This document shows positions 17,079 to 24,025 of a DNA stretch of 64,000 nucleotides, piece after piece. Origin of the DNA: Thermocrinis jamiesonii. Lineage in GTDB: Bacteria > Aquificota > Aquificia > Aquificales > Aquificaceae. Position 1 is the stretch's first letter. Every line of letters starts with the position of its first letter. The stretch covers positions 124,001 through 188,000 of the forward strand of contig NZ_JNIE01000004.1 of assembly GCF_000702425.1 (NCBI RefSeq), written 5' to 3'. The translations under genes were made by a program, and so were the position numbers. The notes beneath the pieces were generated by a model, which saw only the letters and a list, made by a program, of their open reading frames with translations, had not been told where the DNA came from and made no database searches.

Positions 17079-18211
17079 TAAGACCTGCATCTTTACTGAA
17101 GCTTACTCCTCTTTATGTGCATGTTTTCTTCTTATTACTTTTACTCTCTTTGGTTCTTAAGCTTTTTGGGAGAAACTACACCAACCTTCTTATATTCTAT
17201 GCCTTCCCCGGCTTAATATCAGGTGTTATTTTCCAACTTTATCCCACAATACAGGGTTACTCTATCAGAGGGGAGGTCTTTACTTACGCCTATATGCTTT
17301 TGTGGATCGGGAATACTCTCTATTACTTACTCTTTGGAAAGATAAATACCCTGTTTTACTTCACACTCCCCTTTTTGCATATGATGTTATTAGTTTTCAA
17401 TACGAAAAAACTAAAGGACCCAATCGTTCTGTTCATCCTAACCGGCAGTTTGTTCTACCTTCTCTCTGGTGTTTTTGTTAATCATGAAAATAGACTATTT
17501 TTAAAGCACCTTATAACTGTTGGCTATTTTATGCCCGTTATAGTAGGCTCCTATTACGTTTTTGTTCCCATGCTACAATTAGAGAGTTTGGACAGAAGGT
17601 ATATACTATGGATAAATTTAGCTATACAAGCTACAAGCTCTATCTTAGTTTCCCTATCTTGGTATCTATCCAACTACACTTACCTTTCTTACTCTGGCAT
17701 TGTTCAGCTTTTATCCGTGGGTGTGCTTTCTTATGGTGTCTATGATACGCTAAACCAAAGGAGGAGTCCATTAAAAGGGCTTGATGTGTCGGTTAAGTTT
17801 CTTATTTTGGGGTTGTTTTTGTGCTGGTTTTATCTTTTAATTGGCGTTTCCATAGCAGGCATCAAGGATTTTGGATTGTTCATGCTTCATTCTGACGGTA
17901 TGCTCTACGGATTCTTAACTGTGATTACTGTAGGTGCCTCTTATCACATACTGCCTTTCCTGTTTTGGTGGAAGTTTTACGCACCAAAGATGGGAAAAGA
18001 AAAGGTGCCCACTCTAAAACAGATTTTGGATGTAAAAGTAGCAGAGAGACTTCTTATTCTTATCCCTCCAATGATAACTGGGCTTTTGTTAGGAAATGTT
18101 CTCCATCCTTACATGGAAAAGCTTTTTTCTTTTCTCCTTTTCCTGACCTTTGGTTATTACACCTTCCGCATCACACCCTTAGTCTTAAAAACTCTGCTTA
18201 GAGCCAATTAG
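17075..18211 (+). CDS. Polytopic membrane protein, NnrS/heme-copper-oxidase-subunit-like
   Basis: 378 residues with about 11-12 membrane helices and no large soluble domain. Several histidines lie in or beside helices (LYVHVFF, LPFLHMM, FLKHLITVGYF, MLHSDGMLYGF, SYHILPFLFWW). The spacing H-x5-YGFLTVITVGASYHILPFLF recalls heme-binding helices of NorB/CcoN-type or NnrS-type proteins. With cytochrome c', DUF59 and DUF2249-DUF1858 upstream, a role in NO or respiratory heme chemistry is plausible but unproven. A complete set of oxidase metal ligands is not evident. Confidence 0.5.
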   Translation: MIRPASLLKLTPLYVHVFFLLLLLSLVLKLFGRNYTNLLIFYAFPGLISGVIFQLYPTIQGYSIRGEVFTYAYMLLWIGNTLYYLLFGKINTLFYFTLPFLHMMLLVFNTKKLKDPIVLFILTGSLFYLLSGVFVNHENRLFLKHLITVGYFMPVIVGSYYVFVPMLQLESLDRRYILWINLAIQATSSILVSLSWYLSNYTYLSYSGIVQLLSVGVLSYGVYDTLNQRRSPLKGLDVSVKFLILGLFLCWFYLLIGVSIAGIKDFGLFMLHSDGMLYGFLTVITVGASYHILPFLFWWKFYAPKMGKEKVPTLKQILDVKVAERLLILIPPMITGLLLGNVLHPYMEKLFSFLLFLTFGYYTFRITPLVLKTLLRAN

Positions 18212-18225
18212 TTTATTATATTTCC

Positions 18226-18906
18226 ATGCTGATAAGAATAGCCCACAGTCCAGACGCAGGCGATGCTTTTATGTTCTATCCATTAACCGCTGGTATTATA
18301 GATACAGAAGGTTTGCAGATAGAACACGTGCTGACAGATATTCAAACCTTAAACGAGTACGCTATGAAAGGTACCTATGAATTATCTGCAATGTCCTTTC
18401 ATGCCTATCCATACATCTCCGATAAATACTTGGTCCTTCCAAGTGGATGAAGTGTGGGAGATGGCTATGGACCTTTGATCGTAGCGAAGGAGGAGTTAAA
18501 AAGCCTGAAGGGAGAAAAAGTAGCCGTTCCTGGACTTTTAACTACAGCTTACTTAGTCTTAAAGCTTTACTAGCCAGAGATTGAATCAGTAGTCTATCCT
18601 TTTGACCAAATCCTTGATGCGGTTTTATCTGGACAAGTTAAAGCAGGGCTGGTGATACACGAAGGACAGTTGGGATATCAAGAAAGAGGACTTTTAAAAG
18701 TAGTAGACCTGGGGGAATGGTGGAAGTCTCAAACTGGCCTTCCACTACCTTTGGGTAGATTCGTAAGTATGTATGTAAACCAAAGAACTCTGGACTATGG
18801 AGAGGATGGCAGAAAGGCAGTAAGGCTACTTTTGGAGCTCGGATACAAACAGGGTATAATAAAAGTTCCACCACCCGATGTTGTATTTTCAGACGAAGTC
18901 AGTTAA
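18226..18906 (+). pseudogene. mqnD: Decayed mqnD (1,4-dihydroxy-6-naphthoate synthase)
   Basis: One frame reads as MqnD, the futalosine-pathway enzyme that releases dihydroxynaphthoate for menaquinone. It starts MLIRIAHSPDAGDAFMFYPL and continues with GDGYGPLIVAKEEL, VPGLLTTAYLVLKLY and TGLPLPLG. It contains an in-frame TGA (18448-18450) and TAG (18571-18573). Compared with my recollection of family sequences, about 50-60 codons are missing between TGLPLPLG and [13 protein letters not shown]. Two different stops plus an in-frame deletion in an otherwise aligned frame mean genuine decay, not recoding. The total is 227 codons against a usual 270-280. A TATTAT/TATATT box still sits just upstream. 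Confidence 0.85.
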
Positions 18907-19102
18907 ATTTAGACAATAAATGGAAAAATTGGAAATCGATTTGAGGATGTTCAAAAAATCCTTCAAGGTGGTTATAATAAAAGCTAAGATGTATGTAAAA
19001 AAGCTTAAAAGCCTTCAGAGCGAGCCAAGTAATTCCAACTCCCGTCAATCTGCCCTTGTCTTGCCTTTGCTGGAGAAGTTCTTTGTAAGGGACTTTTCTA
19101 AT
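18907..19102. other. Non-coding stretch with possible gene debris
   Basis: Between the mqnD relic and the repeat element no convincing gene is present. Open frames here (up to 67 codons) show no recognisable domain and have biased, low-complexity translations. One frame ends in RFEDVQKILQGGYNKS and might be the tail of a lost gene. A TATAAT near 18974-18980 could start a transcript running into terC. Confidence 0.4.
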
Positions 19103-19173
19103 ATGGCAAAGGCGGGCAAGTAGGTTAGTTCCCTTAGAAGTTGGGGGACGTCCCGATGAGGGATTTTTCCAAC
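19103..19173 (+). repeat. Dispersed repeat, copy A (28-nt module plus hairpin)
   Basis: Two modules. The first (19103-19130, beginning ATGGCAAAGG and ending GGTTAGTT) matches 26 of 28 bases, in reverse orientation, at 35047-35074. The second is a nested hairpin: outer stem GTTGG (19140-19144) with CCAAC (19169-19173), inner stem GTCCC (19150-19154) with GGGAT (19160-19164), loop GATGA. Related hairpins occur at 23667-23699 (minus) and 37771-37817. The loop ATG (19156) opens a 12-codon frame whose TGA overlaps the terC GTG. Confidence 0.65.
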
Positions 19174-19187
19174 AGCCTTAGCCTTAA

Positions 19188-20105
19188 GTGATTGAGTTGG
19201 GTTGGATCATATTTGGGTTCGTGGTTTTGTTTGCGCTGTTTTTAGACCTTTTTGTCTTTCATAAAAACCCGCACAAGATATCCATAAAGGAATCCCTTTT
19301 ACTTTCTTCCTTTTGGATAGGTGTGGGGTTAGCTTTTTCTGTTTATGTGTATTATTACAAAGGTCCCCAAAGCTTTTTGGAATACATTACCGGCTATTCA
19401 TTAGAAAAAGCCTTAAGCTTAGACAATATCTTTGTCTTCATACTTATCTTTTCCTACTTTAAGGTTCCAGAGGAATACAGGCATAAAGTGCTTTTTTGGG
19501 GTGTGCTTGGGGCTATAGTCTTCAGAGCCATTTTTATATTTGCGGGCATAGAGCTTATAAAGCACTTCCATTGGGTTATCTACGTCTTTGGCATAATCCT
19601 TATTGTTTCTGCAGTAAAGCTTTTGATAACCGAAGAAAAGGAGTTTCATCCAGAGGACACAATTGTCTACAGGTTTGCGAAGAAAATAATACCTTTGAGT
19701 CCCAAGTATAGCAATGGGAATTTCTTCATTAAAGAAAACCGCAAACTCTATGCGACCCCTCTTTTCTTAGCCCTTCTTTTTGTAGAAAGCTCAGACATTA
19801 TGTTTGCCATAGACTCGGTGCCAGCCATTTTGGCCATATCAAATGATCCGTTTATAGTATATACGTCCAACATCTTTGCCATACTGGGTCTGAGGTCTTT
19901 ATACTTTGCTGCTTCTGCCATACTGTCCCTCTTTCACTTTCTACACTATGGGCTTTCCTTCATACTTGGCTTTATAGGCATAAAGATGCTGATCTCTGAC
20001 TTTTACAAAATACCCGTGTTTGTTTCTTTGGTTTTGATCTTCAGTGCAGTGTTCCTGTCTGTGGTTGCGTCCCTTTTGGTTAAGAAGAAACCTTCTCAAC
20101 CATAA
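19188..20105 (+). CDS. TerC/Alx-family integral membrane protein
   Basis: A 305-residue inner-membrane protein with about eight helices and the TerC family signatures LEYITGYSLEKALSLDNIFV and LFVESSDIMFAIDSVPAI. The acidic residues in these helices are thought to bind metal. Characterised members (Alx, MeeF/MeeY) export Mn2+ or help load exported metalloenzymes. The GTG start overlaps the stop of a mini-ORF arising from the upstream repeat hairpin. The 3' end overlaps the convergent CorC-like gene by 26 bp. Confidence 0.9.
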   Translation: MIELGWIIFGFVVLFALFLDLFVFHKNPHKISIKESLLLSSFWIGVGLAFSVYVYYYKGPQSFLEYITGYSLEKALSLDNIFVFILIFSYFKVPEEYRHKVLFWGVLGAIVFRAIFIFAGIELIKHFHWVIYVFGIILIVSAVKLLITEEKEFHPEDTIVYRFAKKIIPLSPKYSNGNFFIKENRKLYATPLFLALLFVESSDIMFAIDSVPAILAISNDPFIVYTSNIFAILGLRSLYFAASAILSLFHFLHYGLSFILGFIGIKMLISDFYKIPVFVSLVLIFSAVFLSVVASLLVKKKPSQP

Positions 20106-21294
20106 CCTTTTGAACCCTCTTTCCGTTAGATTGCAATACTTTAAACCTTATCTGATCTATGCTTAGGGATTCCCCTTTGTTGGGAACTCTTTTTAGTTGA
20201 TATGCAATCAGCCCTGCTATGGTGCTGTAAGGACCCTCAGGAAATTTTACAGACAAAAGACGCTCTAAATCTTCTATTTGTAGTCTTCCATCCACTATCC
20301 ACTTATCCTTTTCCACTTCCTTAACCCTATCCTCCTGAAGCTCTTCAGTGCCCATAAAGAATGAAGAGATGTCATCCATTGTAATTATTCCCAAAACAAC
20401 GCCCAACTCATCCACCACTATCCCTAAACCTTCCTTTGTCTTTATAAAAGTTTTCAAAACATTCTCCACGGATGCAAATTCTGAAAACACCGCCACAGGC
20501 CTTATAAACTCCCTTATGCTCAATCCATTTCCATACACTGGCACTAAGTCAAACAGATCTACGTAACCCAAAATGTCATCCACTCTACTTCTGTAAACAG
20601 GTAGCTTTGTATGACCACTTTTCTTCATCTCAGCTATAGCCTGCTCCACTGTAACGTTTTCGCTTATCATGACCACTTCGTGGATAGGTTTTAACACCTC
20701 AGAAAGCAGAGTATCCTTTGCAGAAAGAAGCCTAACCGCTAAATTAATCTCTTCTTCCTTTGAAAGGTCTTCAACAGCAGACAAAAGGTCTTTGCGGGAA
20801 ATGTTCTCCTTTGATAATCTTTCCATAACCTTAGTTAAAAACCTACTGATAAGTCTTACGATTTTAAGAATTGGCAGTAAGACCTTTTTTAGCTTGTTCA
20901 ACACCCACACGCTGGGAATAAGGATCCTATCTGCATACTTATGAAAGAGACTTTTTGGCACAAACTCTCCAAAAATCAAGGTAAAAATCACGAGTGTGGA
21001 GGACAAGATCACCTCAAGTCCCGAAAGAAATTCAAAACGCCTTGCCAAATTAATGACTATCAAAGTGTAAAAAGTGGAGGCAAAAACTATGCTGATCGTG
21101 TATCCAAGCATGGTAATGGTTATGTAGTCCTCTGGATTGTCGTAAAAGTCCTTTAGGAAAGAATATTTTGTTTTTTTGTAAAGAGCCAAAACTCTGCTTC
21201 TGTCGGTTTTTACAAGGGCTATTTCAGAACCGGCAAACAACCCCTCCAATATTACAAAAAACACCACGCTGGTTAATAGTCCTAAAAGTTCCAT
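20080..21294 (-). CDS. CNNM/CorC-HlyC-type transporter protein (DUF21-CBS-CorC)
   Basis: 404 residues: an N-terminal DUF21 membrane domain with about four helices (FFVILEGLFAGSEIALVKTDRSR at the start, in part), then a CBS pair (about 195-315), then a CorC/HlyC domain (about 325-404, WIVDGRLQIEDLERLL and STIAGLIAYQL). The family is linked to Mg2+ or Co2+ efflux and resistance. It faces the putative Mn exporter TerC and overlaps it by 26 bp, so two metal-homeostasis genes lie end to end. It overlaps prmC by 13 bp. Confidence 0.87.
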   Translation of the reverse strand: MELLGLLTSVVFFVILEGLFAGSEIALVKTDRSRVLALYKKTKYSFLKDFYDNPEDYITITMLGYTISIVFASTFYTLIVINLARRFEFLSGLEVILSSTLVIFTLIFGEFVPKSLFHKYADRILIPSVWVLNKLKKVLLPILKIVRLISRFLTKVMERLSKENISRKDLLSAVEDLSKEEEINLAVRLLSAKDTLLSEVLKPIHEVVMISENVTVEQAIAEMKKSGHTKLPVYRSRVDDILGYVDLFDLVPVYGNGLSIREFIRPVAVFSEFASVENVLKTFIKTKEGLGIVVDELGVVLGIITMDDISSFFMGTEELQEDRVKEVEKDKWIVDGRLQIEDLERLLSVKFPEGPYSTIAGLIAYQLKRVPNKGESLSIDQIRFKVLQSNGKRVQKVMVEKVSS

Positions 21295-22091
21295 CCCACA
21301 ACCACCCTGTCTTGACCAGAATAATCCTTAAACACCTTTACTTTGTATTCTCTAAGTATATCCTTGACTACCTCTCCCTGATCGTGTCCTATTTCTAATA
21401 CAAAAAAACCACCAACCTTTAGATGGTTTTTAGCTTCTTTGGAAAACCTTTCGTAAAACTCCCAACCTTTTTCACCGCCTATGAGAGAAGCTTTTCCTTC
21501 CAGCTTCAAAGCATCCGGAAGCTCTTCCCAAAAACTTTCTGGTATGTAAGGAGGATTGGAAACGATAAAGTCAAACTTCATACCTCGGACTGGTTCAAAG
21601 TCTTTACCTTGAGCCAGCTTTAATCTGCGAGAAACTCCGTGAATTTGTGCATTTGACCAAGAGATTTCCAAAGCGTCCGGGTTTATGTCTGTGCCATACA
21701 TAAAGAGATTTTCCCTTTCCAAAAGCAGGGTAATAGCTATACATCCACTACCAACTCCTATTTCTAAACCTACGTATTCTTTGTGTTTGTCCAAGAGCTC
21801 TAAGGTTTTTTCCACGAGAAGTTCTGTCTCCGGTCTTGGAATAAGGATACCTTCTTTGACTTTGAAGGTTCTGCCGTAAAAGTCCCATTCCCCCAAAAGA
21901 TACTGTAGAGGATAGCCTTCCTCCAGCTTACTTAAACCTTTCCAGTATTCTTCTACAAAAGCTTCTGGAACTTCTTGATCCATTCTTAAATAAAGTTCAG
22001 GGGGTTTTACCTTCAGAAGGTGTGCCAGAAGGAGTTGTTTGTCCCTTTGGGATACTTTGCTGGGTATTAACAGAAGGTCTTTTACCTTCAT
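21282..22091 (-). CDS. prmC: Release-factor glutamine methyltransferase
   Basis: 269 residues. Methylates the Gln of the GGQ motif in RF1/RF2, and therefore acts on the prfB product encoded elsewhere in this window. The helical N-terminal domain contains PLQYLLGEWDFYGR and the IPRPETE link. The SAM site is EIGVGSG (110-116) and the catalytic NPPY is at 179-182. The N-terminal 32 codons overlap the tail of secG by 95 bp in another frame, yet they encode the expected helical domain. Confidence 0.93.
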   Translation of the reverse strand: MKVKDLLLIPSKVSQRDKQLLLAHLLKVKPPELYLRMDQEVPEAFVEEYWKGLSKLEEGYPLQYLLGEWDFYGRTFKVKEGILIPRPETELLVEKTLELLDKHKEYVGLEIGVGSGCIAITLLLERENLFMYGTDINPDALEISWSNAQIHGVSRRLKLAQGKDFEPVRGMKFDFIVSNPPYIPESFWEELPDALKLEGKASLIGGEKGWEFYERFSKEAKNHLKVGGFFVLEIGHDQGEVVKDILREYKVKVFKDYSGQDRVVVGWNF

Positions 22092-22335
22092 CTTCCAATA
22101 AAGACCCCTTTTTTGATGGGTGGAACAATCCGATCAGCAATGCCAAACCCATAAGGGTAAAACCGAGCCAATAAGTAGCCTTTGTAAGTATAGTATCCAC
22201 ACCGCCTGGACCAAACACCCCCTGTCCCATACCTCCAAAGGCACTTCCCACATCACCCCTACCCCTTTGCATCAAAACTACTACAATAAGTAGTAATGCA
22301 ACCAATATAAAGAGGGTAATTAGCAGGTAATACAT
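21997..22335 (-). CDS. secG: Preprotein translocase subunit SecG
   Basis: 112 residues: first helix MYYLLITLFILVALLLIVVV, the family motif QRGRGDVGSAFGG, a second helix (about 55-75), then a Ser/Thr/Pro/Gly/Lys-rich tail. It forms part of SecYEG in the inner membrane. The low-complexity tail is encoded by DNA shared with the prmC start (95 bp), so the tail sequence may be shaped by prmC rather than by SecG function. Confidence 0.9.
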   Translation of the reverse strand: MYYLLITLFILVALLLIVVVLMQRGRGDVGSAFGGMGQGVFGPGGVDTILTKATYWLGFTLMGLALLIGLFHPSKKGSLLEDEGKRPSVNTQQSIPKGQTTPSGTPSEGKTP

Positions 22336-22343
22336 GTCTAAAA

Positions 22344-22802
22344 TTATACACCTTTGCTTACCTTAGCCCAAAGCTGAACAAAACCATCTTTTATTTTGTA
22401 TCTACTCAAAATGATCCTTTCTCTGAACTGTTTGGGAACTTTCAGATACTCTTCTGTGTTTTTTATGGCCTCCAAAAGATTTATAAATACGTGGTCCCCT
22501 TCTTGTAGAAAACCACCTTTTTCAAGAACTTCCTTTAGATTTTTTTCAGTAGCTATCAAAAGTCCTATACTTCTTTCGCTAGGTTTATTCCTTACAGCCT
22601 TAGGGTCTTCTCTGAAAAGCACCTGAACGTTTTTGGAAAATATCAACCCCTTCTTTTTAAATCCTACCCTCATTATACCTTCTGCTAACTCAAAGCTTAA
22701 ACCTTTTACTGTAGAGCTCAAAAGCGAAGCGGGAACCTTTATCTCAAACTCTACATCTATAAGATCGCCAAGGTTTATTAGATCCTCCGAAAAGATGCCC
22801 AT
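22344..22802 (-). CDS. Unrecognised 152-residue protein
   Basis: No family recognised. It is soluble with no signal peptide. The N-terminal half is a run of alternating strands (DVEFEIKVPASLL, MRVGFKKKGLIF, NVQVLFRED). The second half is helical (EKNLKEVLEKGGFLQEGDHVF) and the end is basic (FRERIILSRYKIKDGF). It starts 17 bp downstream of tRNA-Ala on the same strand and is 9 bp from secG, so it is probably transcribed with both. Position between tRNAs and secG/prmC suggests, weakly, a translation or secretion link. Confidence 0.6.
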   Translation of the reverse strand: MGIFSEDLINLGDLIDVEFEIKVPASLLSSTVKGLSFELAEGIMRVGFKKKGLIFSKNVQVLFREDPKAVRNKPSERSIGLLIATEKNLKEVLEKGGFLQEGDHVFINLLEAIKNTEEYLKVPKQFRERIILSRYKIKDGFVQLWAKVSKGV

Positions 22803-22818
22803 AACCTATAAATATAAT

Positions 22819-22890
22819 TGGAGACGAGGGGATTTGAACCCCCGACCTCCTGCTTGCGATGCAGGCGCTCTCCCGCTGAGCTACGTCCCC
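22819..22890 (-). tRNA. tRNA-Ala (CGC)
   Basis: A full cloverleaf reads on the minus strand: acceptor GGGGACG paired with CGTCTCC plus discriminator A, D-arm GCTC..GAGC, anticodon arm CCTGC-ATCGCAA-GCAGG with anticodon CGC, and T-loop TTCAAAT. CCA is not encoded. It lies 7 bp from tRNA-Ser on the same strand. Confidence 0.93.
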
Positions 22891-22897
22891 TTACAAC

Positions 22898-22987
22898 CGG
22901 AGGGGGAGGGATTCGAACCCCCGGTGGGCCGTCAAGACCCACAGGTGATTTCAAATCACCCGCCTTCGTCCACTCGGCCACCCCTCC
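22898..22987 (-). tRNA. tRNA-Ser (TGA)
   Basis: A 90-nt class II tRNA with the long variable arm of serine tRNAs (GTGGGTC..GGCCCAC). Acceptor GGAGGGG pairs with CCCCTCC, discriminator G. Anticodon arm GGTGA-TTTGAAA-TCACC gives anticodon TGA. CCA is not encoded. It is the first gene of the tRNA-Ser/tRNA-Ala/unknown/secG/prmC series. Confidence 0.93.
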
Positions 22988-22990
22988 TCA

Positions 22991-23010
22991 AAATATATAA
23001 TATTAAAGCA
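22991..23010. promoter_or_regulatory. Overlapping divergent promoters (pyrF / tRNA-Ser)
   Basis: The 23-bp gap between tRNA-Ser and pyrF is nearly all A/T. The plus strand has TATAAT at 22996-23001, 9 nt before the pyrF ATG. The minus strand has TATTAT/TATATT on the same bases, placed to start tRNA-Ser. Both -35 regions would have to lie in the opposite gene. Confidence 0.5.
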
Positions 23011-23706
23011 ATGCCAAAACTTTGTATAGCGTTAGATACAGATTATGACAAAGCTGTTGAGCTTATAAACGCCCTTAAAGATAAACCCATCGTTTTTAAG
23101 GTTGGGTATAAGCTTTTTATATCTCATCACAGAAAGATAACGGACCTGATAAAGCAAAAAGGTTTTGAGCTTTTTTTGGACCTAAAGCTTCATGATATAC
23201 CAAGCACAATAAGAAACGCTGTGTTATCGGCATTAGATTTGGGAGCAGATTATCTTACGGTGCATATAGTTTCAGGGAAGGATGCTCTAAGGGAAGCGGT
23301 GAATACAGCAAAGGGTATTAAACTTTTGGGCGTAACCCTATTAACGAGCTTGGAAGAAGATCAGCTAAAGGAGTGGGGACTGTGTATCTCTAAGGAAGAT
23401 TACATCCTCAACTTGTCGTCTTTGGCTTTGAATTGTGGCATTGAAGGTTTAGTATGCTCTGGAAAAGAGCTTCCTCTTTTAAAATCTAAGTTTAACTTTT
23501 TTGCGGTTGTTCCGGGAGTAAGACTTTATGGAGAACCACAGGATGACCAAAAGAGAGTAGTAAGAATTGAAGAAGCTATAAGAAACGGAGCGGATATGAT
23601 AGTAGTGGGAAGAAGTATTTTGACTGCTAAGGATCCTATCAAGAAGGTTGAAGAAATTCTGAGGTTGTTAGAAAATCCCTCATTGGGACATCCCCCTAAG
23701 CTCTAA
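23011..23706 (+). CDS. pyrF: Orotidine 5'-phosphate decarboxylase
   Basis: 231 residues converting OMP to UMP. It has the N-terminal strand LCIALDTDYDKAVEL, the catalytic FLDLKLHDIPSTIRNAV region (D-x-K-x-x-D type) and the C-terminal phosphate-binding segments VVPGVRL and GADMIVVGRSI. The ATG at 23011 gives the family N-terminus. A longer frame running through the tRNA genes is not used. The last dozen residues (NPSLGHPPKL) are encoded inside a copy of the dispersed hairpin repeat. Confidence 0.94.
   Translation: MPKLCIALDTDYDKAVELINALKDKPIVFKVGYKLFISHHRKITDLIKQKGFELFLDLKLHDIPSTIRNAVLSALDLGADYLTVHIVSGKDALREAVNTAKGIKLLGVTLLTSLEEDQLKEWGLCISKEDYILNLSSLALNCGIEGLVCSGKELPLLKSKFNFFAVVPGVRLYGEPQDDQKRVVRIEEAIRNGADMIVVGRSILTAKDPIKKVEEILRLLENPSLGHPPKL
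23667..23699 (-). repeat. Dispersed hairpin repeat, copy D (within pyrF 3' end)
   Basis: Read on the minus strand this matches the hairpin of copy A at about 80 percent by eye: inner stem GTCCC/GGGAT with loop AATGA, outer stem TTAG/CTAA where copy A has TTGG/CCAA, a compensatory change. It encodes the pyrF C-terminus on the plus strand. There is no T-run, so it is not an intrinsic terminator. Confidence 0.55.
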
Positions 23707-23746
23707 TGTCTTCCATTTTTCTCTTGTGTTATTATATTAAAGCAAA

Positions 23747-23819
23747 AGGCGCGTAGCTCAGATGGAAGAGCGCCGCCCTTACAAGGCGGAGGTCGGCGGT
23801 TCGAGTCCGCCCGTGCCTA
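23747..23819 (+). tRNA. tRNA-Val (TAC)
   Basis: A 73-nt cloverleaf: acceptor AGGCGCG pairs with CGTGCCT, discriminator A, anticodon arm CCGCC-CTTACAA-GGCGG gives anticodon TAC, T-arm GGCGG-TTCGAGT-CCGCC. CCA is not encoded. The next gene starts 21 bp downstream, so it may share the transcript. Confidence 0.94.
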
Positions 23820-23839
23820 TTTAACAAGGAGGTAAAGCC

Positions 23840-24025
23840 ATGGAAAAAAACTTAGCAGTGTGGGACAGAGCCATAAGGGTTGTTTTGGGTCTTATATTTA
23901 TCTACCTTGCCTTTGCTAACGGTGGTCTTTGGTGGATACTTGGAATAGTTGGACTTGTGTTAATAGGTACAGCCGTAACAGGCTTTTGTCTGCTTTACAA
24001 AGTTTTAGGCTTTAGGACTGGTTGA
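23840..24025 (+). CDS. DUF2892 (YgaP-like) small membrane protein
   Basis: 61 residues with the family N-terminus NLAVWDRAIRVVLGL and two membrane helices separated by a short turn (NGGLWW). DUF2892 is found alone or attached to rhodanese domains, as in YgaP; its role is unclear. AAGGAGGT precedes the ATG. The stop overlaps the ruvX TTG start (TTGA). Confidence 0.85.
   Translation: MEKNLAVWDRAIRVVLGLIFIYLAFANGGLWWILGIVGLVLIGTAVTGFCLLYKVLGFRTG

Noticed and set aside
18448-18573. Recoding of TGA and TAG in mqnD (selenocysteine, pyrrolysine or readthrough)
   Set aside because: Two different stops plus an apparent in-frame deletion of a conserved block, and no structure or motif typical of recoding, point to decay.
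18920-19123. A 67-residue gene after mqnD
   Set aside because: No recognisable domain and no good ribosome site; its end is the repeat module. It is treated as non-coding debris.
19103-19173. CRISPR repeat or array
   Set aside because: The copies are kilobases apart, in both orientations, with no regular spacers and no cas genes in the window.
22633-23010. Long N-terminal extension of PyrF
   Set aside because: The open frame runs through tRNA-Ala and tRNA-Ser in antisense. The translation there is an artefact of tRNA sequence.
23667-23699. Intrinsic terminator for pyrF
   Set aside because: A hairpin is present but is not followed by a T-run on the plus strand. Its similarity to two other loci fits a repeat better.
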